The position numbers were made by a program, and so were the translations under genes. From positions 1 to 64,000 of the forward strand of contig NZ_JAYLLN010000018.1 in NCBI RefSeq assembly GCF_037126265.1: 64,000 bases of DNA. Direction: 5' to 3'. The number at the start of each line of letters is the position of its first letter. The stretch's first letter is position 1. Under the pieces are notes generated by a model. The model was not told the origin of the DNA and did not search any database. It worked only from the letters and a program-made list of their open reading frames with translations. Positions 8,501 to 16,078 of this stretch are shown here, one piece after another. This DNA is from Sphingobacterium tenebrionis (GTDB taxonomy: Bacteria > Bacteroidota > Bacteroidia > Sphingobacteriales > Sphingobacteriaceae).

Positions 8501-10759
8501 TTATACGCTTAATTCATCTGAACTTTCCAATTCCCTCACAAAATCCTTTCCCCAGTAATGGATATCGTAATGTCTGATTTGCTGGAGCGACCTTCTGATC
8601 CTGATCCGGGCTTCCTCCTCTTCCATGGTCAATGCTTGGTGTAAAGACTCGATCATGCTCAACTGATCGTAAGGATTTGTTGGAACGCAATAAGGAAGTT
8701 CCACTGATGCGCCGGCAAATTCGGATAAAACCAGAACCCCCGCCTGTTTTAGTACTCCTTGCGTAGCAACAAATTCTTTGGAAACCAGGTTCAATCCATC
8801 CCTTAATGGGGTGATCCAAGCAACATCCGACAAAGCATACTGGATAAGAACTTCCTCAAACGGTAATGCCTGGTAGAAATACTGTATAGGGGTCCAATCT
8901 AAAGTGGCGTATTTACCATTGATCTCCCCAACGGCCTGGTTTACTTGGTCACGAATCTTATCGTATATCCGCATCCCTTTGGAGGGTGGGGTGCATACAT
9001 TGATCAATTCCACTTTACCCTGAAATTCAGGATGTTGTTTCAAGAATTCTCCAAAAGCCTGTACCTTTTCCAAAGGCCCTTTGACATAGTCCATCCGTTC
9101 GATGGAAACGATACGTTTTATACCCGTTTTTGCTGCTTCTGCTTTATACCCTTCAATTCGCTTCTGTATGGATTCCTGGGATAGGATCCTTTCGATCAAC
9201 TCGAAATTTACTCCAACTGGCTGCGCCCCTAAGCGAATGGTACGACCTTCTACCGAAATGATTTTGGTCATATGCTCCACCCCTAACGCCATGCTATAGG
9301 TCAGAAACTGATTGGAAACATTTACTGTTTTTTCTATTTCGAACGGCGTATGGCTCCTTAAAACATCAATAAAATTCTCTACATACCTCGGTATGTGGAA
9401 ACTGATGAAATCACACATCAAAAGGCTTCCGATGATTTCCCGTCGCCATGGAATGGTATTGAAGATATCGGCGGCTGGGAATGCTGTATGGTGGAAAAAT
9501 CCAATCTTCAGGTCGGGGCGCAACATTTTTAGGAAAGAGGGTACCATCCACAGGTTATACTCATGAATCCAGACCAGGGCTTCTCGGTCTGCTTCTCTTG
9601 CGATCCTTTCTGCAAACAACCTGTTGATCTTCAAATAATGGTCCCAATCTTTGTGATTGAATTTCGCTTTATCGACGAAGGAAAATATCGTTGGCCAAAA
9701 GGCTTCCTTTGAAAATACCCGATAGAACTGATCGATATCTTTTTGGGAAAGTGTTATAGCGGATACATCTAAATGGGGATATTTTTCTACATCTACTTTT
9801 TGCTTTTCTGTGCTCTGGTTCTCACCGAGATCGACCTCCTCACCTATCCAGACGCCAGGTCTTCCCTGTTCGAAAAGTCCCAATAACGATGGGATAATGC
9901 CATTTGGACTTTGAGGAGCCACCTGTTTGAGTTCACCATCTACCATTTTGCGTTCATAGGGTAATCGATGGTATACCATGATCAGCTGTTTGTTTTCTGA
10001 AGAATCCAGGAGCATGGGTTCAGATGGTATATTGGAAACGTAGGCCCGAAATCTTTCATGCCTTTCCATACTTTCCAGGATACCTGCAGCCCCAGCATCT
10101 TCCGCTTGGTAGACATTGGAAAGTCCCTTGGTAGCTTCTAATAGGGCCTCTTCGGAATCCCCAACCGCAACACCTTCGAACCCGGTTTGAAATAAAGAAA
10201 GGTCATTCAGGGTATCGCCAGCTACGAGCACCTGCTCGTATGGGATTTCCAATAGGTCAACAAGTTTTTTTAGTGTATTACCCTTATTGACTCCTTTGGG
10301 CATAATATCTAAATATTTATTCACCGATGTGATCACATCACAACCCATTTCATCCGCAATTTCTTGAACCGTTTCAAGATCGGTTTCCGAATCGTAATAA
10401 TAGGAACAACGTCGCTGTTGGGGTACATTTTGGTACACCAATCCGGGAATATCGGCATAGGCCTCCTGCAGTTCATAAACAGAAGGCCAATTTATTTCTA
10501 TTTCATGTTGTATCGGGTCGATTGCCGCCAAGGAGTTACCATCAAAAATTGTAGATCCCACATCTGCAATGACATAATCTGGTGTTGGAATGGTGGGGTC
10601 GTTCAATAAGGGAATGACCGATTCCATACCCCTGCCTGTAACAAAGACCAGTTGTATATTCTTATTTTCTTTTATGATCTGATAGAGACGTAATCGTTCT
10701 TCCATCTGTCCTCCTAGGAAGGTCCCATCTAAATCAGTTGCTAATAACATGTTTTTCAT
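8501..10759 (-). CDS. Bifunctional glucosylglycerol-phosphate synthase/phosphatase (GgpPS-like)
   Basis: 752 residues with two enzymes in one chain. Residues 1-240 form a HAD phosphatase of the sucrose-phosphate-phosphatase type, with nucleophile motif DLDGT at 9-13 and later VAGDTLNDLSLF. Residues 265-745 form a GT20 glycosyltransferase: VYHRLPYE at its start, IHEYNLWMVPSFL, SIERMDYVKG and DGLNLVSKEF. The order HAD then GT20 and the detailed motifs fit GgpPS, which joins ADP-glucose and glycerol-3-phosphate and then removes the phosphate, giving the osmolyte glucosylglycerol. Trehalose-6-phosphate synthase/phosphatase fusions normally have the opposite order, so that reading is less likely, but substrate cannot be proved from sequence. 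The mscS gene follows at 13 bp. Confidence 0.82.
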   Translation of the reverse strand: MKNMLLATDLDGTFLGGQMEERLRLYQIIKENKNIQLVFVTGRGMESVIPLLNDPTIPTPDYVIADVGSTIFDGNSLAAIDPIQHEIEINWPSVYELQEAYADIPGLVYQNVPQQRRCSYYYDSETDLETVQEIADEMGCDVITSVNKYLDIMPKGVNKGNTLKKLVDLLEIPYEQVLVAGDTLNDLSLFQTGFEGVAVGDSEEALLEATKGLSNVYQAEDAGAAGILESMERHERFRAYVSNIPSEPMLLDSSENKQLIMVYHRLPYERKMVDGELKQVAPQSPNGIIPSLLGLFEQGRPGVWIGEEVDLGENQSTEKQKVDVEKYPHLDVSAITLSQKDIDQFYRVFSKEAFWPTIFSFVDKAKFNHKDWDHYLKINRLFAERIAREADREALVWIHEYNLWMVPSFLKMLRPDLKIGFFHHTAFPAADIFNTIPWRREIIGSLLMCDFISFHIPRYVENFIDVLRSHTPFEIEKTVNVSNQFLTYSMALGVEHMTKIISVEGRTIRLGAQPVGVNFELIERILSQESIQKRIEGYKAEAAKTGIKRIVSIERMDYVKGPLEKVQAFGEFLKQHPEFQGKVELINVCTPPSKGMRIYDKIRDQVNQAVGEINGKYATLDWTPIQYFYQALPFEEVLIQYALSDVAWITPLRDGLNLVSKEFVATQGVLKQAGVLVLSEFAGASVELPYCVPTNPYDQLSMIESLHQALTMEEEEARIRIRRSLQQIRHYDIHYWGKDFVRELESSDELSV

Positions 10760-10806
10760 TTCTCTAATTGTTTTTACTTAGGTTTTAAAGCAATAAATAG
10801 CCGATG

Positions 10807-10822
10807 TATTGGTTGACCAATA
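10807..10822. promoter_or_regulatory. Inverted repeat upstream of the GgpPS-like gene
   Basis: TATTGGT and ACCAATA arms are separated by 2 bp, centred about 55 bp before the start codon at 10759. The size and position suit a dimeric regulator's operator. No regulator gene is next to it. Assignment as an operator is an inference. Confidence 0.35.
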
Positions 10823-10998
10823 ACATGTATTTCAATCAAACTTTACGGCTTTAATGCAGAATAAAGGTTTAGATTCTGCTGTTCAATTCAATAATTAATG
10901 ATTACAAATATAGAGAAAATTAAACTAATAAGCAAATTTTAGTGGGTTTTCTTGCTGTACTTTCAGGAGGAAGGAGATCTACGGGAAAGAATTAGGAA

Positions 10999-12102
10999 TT
11001 ATAATTTTAAATCAATGTGTATCATTTTGCGCTTTTCATCAATGATGATGCTTCTAGGTATGGATTCAATGTTATAGAGGTTCTGAACGATCGGCCCTTT
11101 CCATCCCTGAAGTTCAGAAATATGAATGGCCCAATCGAATTTATGATTTTTTATAGCTTTTAACCAATTATTCCGATCATGGTCCAAAGAAATGGCCAAT
11201 ACGGTAAAATTCTCTCTTTCAGCATATTCTTTTAGTTTAGGAAGATTTTCGATACAGGGAACACACCAACTTGCCCAAAAATCCAAGAGTACTTTTTTAC
11301 CCCTAAAATCACTTAATTTTATGGTCTTTCCATGCATATCTTTCATGGAAAAATCTGGAGCCATCATGCCTACATTTATATGCTTTTTGGCGTTGATAAT
11401 CTTTTGAAGTCGTTTGCCTTCTTCGCTTTGCCTCAAGCTTTCATCCAACCCATTGAAGAGTTGTTCCAATTTTCCAACATCTTTGTTCAATAGGTTTGGC
11501 CGATAATAACTTAATAGATATAGGGAAGTATAATTTGAAGGGTTCTCTTCTATCAATGTGATTAGGTAAGGGTTTTTTTTGTCCAGATAATGAAAGGAAG
11601 AATCCATCAATTGATCCTGAATTGTCTCTTCCTTGCTGGAATTGGAAAGCTCCCTAAATTTATCGATCTCCTCCACATACAGATCATATAACTTATCGGT
11701 GATCTCCATTAATCGGAACCTTTCGTCTCCTGGGATAGTGAATGAACTGCTTATTCCTAAGGGCTTCCCGCTTTTTGGATTGAAATTTGGCTTGGATAAA
11801 ACGGCATGGCTGGTACCAGAACTTAACATAAACCATTTCTCAGAGCCATCCTTTTTACTGATCAAACGGGTGTATACCGCTGGCGTATTCATTGTTCCTT
11901 GGAAAACAAATTGATGATTCATAACCTGTACCGAGTCATGGACCATAGGATTTATATCACCATTGTTGATATGCTTTAAATAAAAAATTTCATTTTCAAG
12001 GTGAAGGGAACTATCGACCTTACAGATTAAAGTATATGCTGATTGAGCATATAACTTTGAAATGCTGAATAAAAAAACAATAAGGAGGAATTGTTTAAAC
12101 AT
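10999..12102 (-). CDS. TlpA-like thioredoxin with N-terminal DUF4369-type domain
   Basis: A 367-residue secreted protein from the ATG at 12102 (an in-frame ATG at 12120 is also possible). A signal peptide (MFKQFLLIVFLFSISKLYAQ) is followed by a beta-rich domain of the DUF4369 type. The C-terminal AhpC/TSA-thioredoxin fold has APDFSMKDMHGKTIKLSDF, then FWASWCVPC, with redox cysteines near residues 280 and 283. Later SIPRSIIID contains the cis-proline. Such proteins are periplasmic disulfide reductases of the ResA/TlpA kind that keep apo-cytochromes or other envelope proteins reduced. The C-terminus is short, ending soon after the last beta strand. It appears to be a single transcription unit. 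Confidence 0.85.
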   Translation of the reverse strand: MFKQFLLIVFLFSISKLYAQSAYTLICKVDSSLHLENEIFYLKHINNGDINPMVHDSVQVMNHQFVFQGTMNTPAVYTRLISKKDGSEKWFMLSSGTSHAVLSKPNFNPKSGKPLGISSSFTIPGDERFRLMEITDKLYDLYVEEIDKFRELSNSSKEETIQDQLMDSSFHYLDKKNPYLITLIEENPSNYTSLYLLSYYRPNLLNKDVGKLEQLFNGLDESLRQSEEGKRLQKIINAKKHINVGMMAPDFSMKDMHGKTIKLSDFRGKKVLLDFWASWCVPCIENLPKLKEYAERENFTVLAISLDHDRNNWLKAIKNHKFDWAIHISELQGWKGPIVQNLYNIESIPRSIIIDEKRKMIHIDLKL

Positions 12103-12181
12103 TTGAATAAATATAAGCATTTATTTAATTATGGTTTAAAAATTTCTATCAACTATACTGTTTTTTGATTGTTCTTAAGGA

Positions 12182-12322
12182 ATGAAACGCCCTAAATTTT
12201 TTGATTCTTGGACCGATAGGCAGTATGCTGCTTTTAAATGGTTCTTTTTATATCCAATGGGAATCATCTTACTGGGAAGATTGATTATTTATTTGGTGCT
12301 TATTTTGGATAAAAATCAATAG
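12182..12322 (+). CDS. Small membrane protein, 46 aa
   Basis: An ATG at 12182 opens a 46-codon frame beginning MKRPKFFDSWTDRQYAAFKW. It has one strong hydrophobic stretch (about residues 20-42, FFLYPMGIILLGRLIIYLVLIL) and a short polar tail. AAGG lies almost directly before the ATG. The mix of a charged aromatic N-terminus and a clean transmembrane helix makes it more than random sequence, but it is unrecognised. It is divergent from the thioredoxin gene. Confidence 0.4.
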   Translation: MKRPKFFDSWTDRQYAAFKWFFLYPMGIILLGRLIIYLVLILDKNQ

Positions 12323-12602
12323 GTTTTTACTTAATTTATAAAGACCGTTTTTAACCAATTTAATGAAAAAATATTTTCACCTTTTCCTATAAATCTTACT
12401 GATTGTCTTAATCTTATATTAGAAACATAGCTACAGAAGTTGGAGTTAATAAAGCTATAGCACAGAGATAAAAAAATCTTTTTGATTTGGTCAGGATTGG
12501 TTGGGTAGCACCAGCCGATGGTCGGAAACTTTTACCCTTTTATGGAAGTATAGCTTTCACGCATAAATTTTAAGAATTCTACCATTGAAAAACATAATTT
12601 TT
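12323..12602 (+). other. Non-coding stretch, possible decayed gene
   Basis: A start at 12363 gives MKKYFHLFL, like the beginning of a signal peptide, then stops. Broken frames downstream read TEVGVNKAIAQR and LVRIGWVAPADGRKLLPF, separated by stops. These could be remnants of a lost gene, followed by an intact terminator at 12603-12632. The product cannot be named. Confidence 0.25.
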
Positions 12603-12632
12603 AATTTCCCTTGTATAACAACAAGGGAAATT
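12603..12632 (+). terminator. Rho-independent terminator
   Basis: A perfect 12-bp stem (AATTTCCCTTGT with ACAAGGGAAATT) has a 6-nt loop and is followed by TTTATATTT. No intact long gene precedes it, so it may end the small-protein transcript at 12182 or a decayed gene. Confidence 0.65.
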
Positions 12633-12709
12633 TTATATTTCCACTGATTTTCAAACACATACCACATATTTCTATAAAATAAACTACACATACCACATTT
12701 TCCCAAACC

Positions 12710-13216
12710 ATGAAAAAAACGGAGCTCTTTATTTTTGCGATCAAAATCATTGGAATCATCCTCTTCTTATGGAGTATCAATTCCCTCAAGGAATTAAGCA
12801 TGTTCTTTTTTACCATACAAATGGCAAGAGAAACAGTAGTCATTTTGCCTTCATTAATAATTTTCCTGCTTATTCAATGGATCCTGGCTTATTTTCTACT
12901 TTTCAGAACAGAAATAATCATTAATCTATTAAAATTAAAGGATGAAAATCAACAAGAAATCCTTCAAAACAGCCAATTCAATTATGAAAAGATATTTCAG
13001 ATCGCTTTGCTTATTCTTGGACTTGCCATCATCATCCTAAATATTCCAGATTTTATTTTGTCTGTAATAAAAAACATGCTTCTCCTTCGGAAGGATGAAC
13101 CTTATCAAAAATTCCTATGGAATAATTTCGATATACATGGGCTTAAAATAATCCTGGGTGTCCTTTTAATCTTTAATAGTAAAAAAATTAGTAATTATTC
13201 AAAGCTTAATACATAG
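12710..13216 (+). CDS. Uncharacterised integral membrane protein
   Basis: 168 residues with four predicted transmembrane helices: about 6-24, 42-63, 101-120 and 144-158. A polar loop (about 66-97, rich in Asn, Gln and Glu) lies between helices two and three. It begins MKKTELFIFAIK and has no signal cleavage site. No family is recognised. A 72-bp gap leads to the next gene on the same strand, with an inverted repeat between them, so co-transcription is uncertain. Confidence 0.6.
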   Translation: MKKTELFIFAIKIIGIILFLWSINSLKELSMFFFTIQMARETVVILPSLIIFLLIQWILAYFLLFRTEIIINLLKLKDENQQEILQNSQFNYEKIFQIALLILGLAIIILNIPDFILSVIKNMLLLRKDEPYQKFLWNNFDIHGLKIILGVLLIFNSKKISNYSKLNT

Positions 13217-13230
13217 TTTAAATAAAAGAG

Positions 13231-13282
13231 CAGGTAAATTTAAAAGATTATATTATTTTTAAATCAATATCAAATTTACCTG
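13231..13282 (+). promoter_or_regulatory. 11-bp inverted repeat just before a start codon
   Basis: CAGGTAAATTT (13231-13241) and AAATTTACCTG (13272-13282) pair perfectly across a 30-nt A/T-rich loop. The right arm ends 5 nt before the ATG at 13288. In RNA the stem would cover the ribosome-binding region. It could be a translational control hairpin or a regulator site; which one is not shown. Confidence 0.4.
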
Positions 13283-13287
13283 ATCAA

Positions 13288-14259
13288 ATGAAAAAACTTA
13301 AAATTAGCGCTATTCTACTTTTTACCATCCTTTTAAATACCCAAATGGCTTCTGCCCAATTCGGGGATTTATTGAATAAAGCAGGAAAAGCTGTTACCTC
13401 CAAAGGTGCACAGGCATTAGGGCTTGATAAAATTTTAAAGGAACCCGAAGCCATTAGCACCAGCTTTGACGATGTGGATCAAGAAGGCAAAGAAATGCCA
13501 GAGTTTGAAAGTAGTGCCAAATACTTGCCATTTTCAACATTGGCAAAAAATGGCGATGATGGCTATGTCCTGCAATCTGGACATTTTGAAATGATCAACA
13601 AAAGCTATTGCCTAAAAGCAGGAACCTACGCTCCGTCTGCTGGGGATGGATATATGTATGCGCCTATACTTGGTAAGAAAAAGGATATTGTAACCGCTAT
13701 CCTCAAAAGTGCAGAGAAACATCCTGAAGTGCAACAAACGGATATTCAAATGCTTCTTTGGACCATTATTGCCAAAACAAAGTTCATTGATTACAGTGGA
13801 CCGGTAAAAGAAACTGCATTACGTCTATTGACTGCAAAACAGATCCTGCAATTGGAAGGCGGTGCCTTGGGCATCCTCCCAATTGACGTCATGGCGAAAG
13901 CCAAATCGAGCATGCCACCTGCTATCCAAAAGATTTTCGAAGCTGAAAACAACATCCGCCAATTGGTTTCCTCCGGAAATTACACCTATGCCGAGTTCGA
14001 AAAATATGCGATCATGGCAGGAATGGCGCCAGTAAGAGCAGATATTCCGAGTGGAATCTGGACCTTACATCCCGATGGATATTATATCCGATATTACCCT
14101 TCAGGATATTCGCAAACCAAAGTGCAAATCTATGTTCCGGAAACATTAATTAAAGATAGAGGATCAAAAAAATTGATCTATGATGCAACGGATGATATTG
14201 CTTGCCCTGCAAATACAGGCTCCCAAAGACTAGCCCAAACCAATGAACCGATTAAATAA
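13288..14259 (+). CDS. Secreted protein of unknown function
   Basis: 323 residues with a signal peptide (MKKLKISAILLFTILLNTQMASAQ). The mature part begins FGDLLNKAGKAV, a short amphipathic segment also seen in other Bacteroidota secreted proteins. It then has a conserved-looking core, SYCLKAGTYAPSAGDGYMYAPILG near residue 105, and DIQMLLWTIIAKTKF near 155. The C-terminal region (about 255-300) is beta-rich with several Tyr and Pro residues. No enzyme motif or named domain is recognised. An overlapping terminator at its stop suggests the transcript ends here. Confidence 0.65.
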   Translation: MKKLKISAILLFTILLNTQMASAQFGDLLNKAGKAVTSKGAQALGLDKILKEPEAISTSFDDVDQEGKEMPEFESSAKYLPFSTLAKNGDDGYVLQSGHFEMINKSYCLKAGTYAPSAGDGYMYAPILGKKKDIVTAILKSAEKHPEVQQTDIQMLLWTIIAKTKFIDYSGPVKETALRLLTAKQILQLEGGALGILPIDVMAKAKSSMPPAIQKIFEAENNIRQLVSSGNYTYAEFEKYAIMAGMAPVRADIPSGIWTLHPDGYYIRYYPSGYSQTKVQIYVPETLIKDRGSKKLIYDATDDIACPANTGSQRLAQTNEPIK

Positions 14260-14269
14260 TCGGTTCATT
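14242..14269 (+). terminator. Hairpin containing the stop codon
   Basis: A perfect 13-bp stem has a 2-nt centre: AATGAACCGATTA (14242-14254) pairs with TAATCGGTTCATT (14257-14269). The TAA stop at 14257-14259 is inside the right arm. The T-tract is weak (AGTTCCATTTCC), so termination may be partial. Confidence 0.5.
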
Positions 14270-14401
14270 AGTTCCATTTCCATACCGAAGAACTTAAAAA
14301 TAAGATAATTAAACCCATAAACACTTCCTTAATCATTTGTTAATCTTATTTTAAAGCTGTTTCTTTACTTTTGAAAGAAATAAAAATATAATATAAGATA
14401 A

Positions 14402-15964
14402 ATGAAAAATTTATATTGGTCATTAATCGCCTGTATGATGACCGGATCGGTCTTCGCACAAGACCTAGCCAAAGGAACCGTATTTAACGACTTAAATGGA
14501 AATGGAAAACAAGACCGTAGAGAAAATGGGATTGAAGGTGTTGCCATCAGTAATGGAAAAGATGTTGTACTAACCAACAACAAAGGGAAATATGAAATCC
14601 CTTTCCAAAACGACAACATCATTTTTGTCATCAAACCTACCGGTTATGAATTGCCTGTTGATCAGGACAACCACCCAAAATTCTATTACATCCACAAGCC
14701 TAATGGATCACCACAATTGAAATATCAAGGTGTTGCTCCAACTGGTCCATTACCCAAATCGATCGACTTCGCCTTAAAAGCTAAACCGGAATCCAATCAA
14801 TTTTCGGCATTCGTATTCGGAGACCCTCAAGCGTATACTGAAGAAGAAATCCAATACTTCAGCAAAGGCTTGATCGATGAGGCAAAAGAAAGAAAAGGTC
14901 CTTTGTTTGGTATCAGTTTAGGGGATTTAGTAGGTGATAATCTAACCTTACACTCTTCTTATAAAACAGCAGTTGGCAAAATGGGACTTCCATGGTTCAA
15001 TGTGATGGGAAACCATGACATGAATTATGATGTGACTCAAGATTCCTTAGCTGATGAAGGTTTCGAACGTACTTTCGGTCCTAATAATTATTCATTCAAT
15101 GTTGGAAATGCACACTTCATCATTTTGGATAATATCATTTATCCACATCCGGAGACAGGAAAGAGCTACCAAGGTGGTTTGAGAGCCGATCAGTTGGAAT
15201 TCATTGCAAACGATTTGAAATTTGTTCCGAAGGATAAGTTGATCGTACTTGCTTTCCATATCCCATTGAACCCTGAAAACAACAAATCCTTCCGTAAAAA
15301 AGACAGAAAAAGATTGTTTGAGCTATTGAAAGATTACCCAAACACCCTTTCTCTTTCGGCACATACCCATTATCAGCAGCAGAACTTCTACACCCAGGAA
15401 CACGATTGGTTGGGTGCAAAACCTCATCATGAATATAATGTGGGAACAACTTCTGGCGACTGGTACTCTGGTCAGATGAATGAAAAAGGTGTCCCTGCGT
15501 CTACGATGCGTGATGGTACGCCTAAAGGTTATGCCATCTTGAATATCGATGGAAACCAATATAACTTCGATTATAAAGTAGCTGGAAAAGCAGATGATTA
15601 TACCATTGGTCTATTTGGCCCTTCGGTAGTCAAAGAGAAATATGCTGGCCGTTATCATGTCTATGCCAACTTCTTCCTAGGGTCGGCAACAGATAAGGTT
15701 ACTTACCGTATCGATCAAGGAGAATGGAAAAACATGGAAAAAACAGAAGGTTTCGATCCTGCCTACATGAAGGAATTATTAGCCTATGATGGTGCAAATT
15801 CATTGATCCAAGGCCGCAGACCTAGCGATCCTTCCAATTCAGCACACGTGTGGCGATTGAAACTTCCAAAATTAAAAGCCGGTAAACATTCTATTGAAAT
15901 CCAAGCCGTAGATATGTTCGGAAGAACGCATAATGCAACAAAAGAAATTGATGTAATCAACTAA
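14402..15964 (+). CDS. Secreted calcineurin-like metallophosphoesterase
   Basis: 520 residues. A signal peptide (to about residue 20, SVFAQ) is followed by an SdrD/Cna-B-like domain (GTVFNDLNGNGKQDRRENGIEGVAISN). The metallophosphatase core has motifs in order GDPQ near 139, GDLVGD near 178, GNHD near 203, AFHIP near 283 and SAHTH near 319, which supply the two-metal site. A C-terminal beta domain completes the three-part layout known in Bacteroidota phosphoesterases. It should hydrolyse phosphomono- or diesters outside the cytoplasm; the substrate is unknown. It lies between terminators and appears monocistronic. Confidence 0.9.
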   Translation: MKNLYWSLIACMMTGSVFAQDLAKGTVFNDLNGNGKQDRRENGIEGVAISNGKDVVLTNNKGKYEIPFQNDNIIFVIKPTGYELPVDQDNHPKFYYIHKPNGSPQLKYQGVAPTGPLPKSIDFALKAKPESNQFSAFVFGDPQAYTEEEIQYFSKGLIDEAKERKGPLFGISLGDLVGDNLTLHSSYKTAVGKMGLPWFNVMGNHDMNYDVTQDSLADEGFERTFGPNNYSFNVGNAHFIILDNIIYPHPETGKSYQGGLRADQLEFIANDLKFVPKDKLIVLAFHIPLNPENNKSFRKKDRKRLFELLKDYPNTLSLSAHTHYQQQNFYTQEHDWLGAKPHHEYNVGTTSGDWYSGQMNEKGVPASTMRDGTPKGYAILNIDGNQYNFDYKVAGKADDYTIGLFGPSVVKEKYAGRYHVYANFFLGSATDKVTYRIDQGEWKNMEKTEGFDPAYMKELLAYDGANSLIQGRRPSDPSNSAHVWRLKLPKLKAGKHSIEIQAVDMFGRTHNATKEIDVIN

Positions 15965-15979
15965 ACAACCGAACCTCAA

Positions 15980-16019
15980 GGTAAAGCCCGACAACTCTTT
16001 GTCGGGCTTTACCTTTTTT
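15980..16019 (+). terminator. Strong rho-independent terminator
   Basis: A 14-bp GC-rich stem (GGTAAAGCCCGACA with TGTCGGGCTTTACC) has a 6-nt loop and is followed directly by T6. It lies 16 bp after the phosphoesterase stop. Confidence 0.92.
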
Positions 16020-16078
16020 AATATATGGGTATTTCATTATAAAAACTTAATTTCGTCTGCATAAAATTTTCAAAAAGA

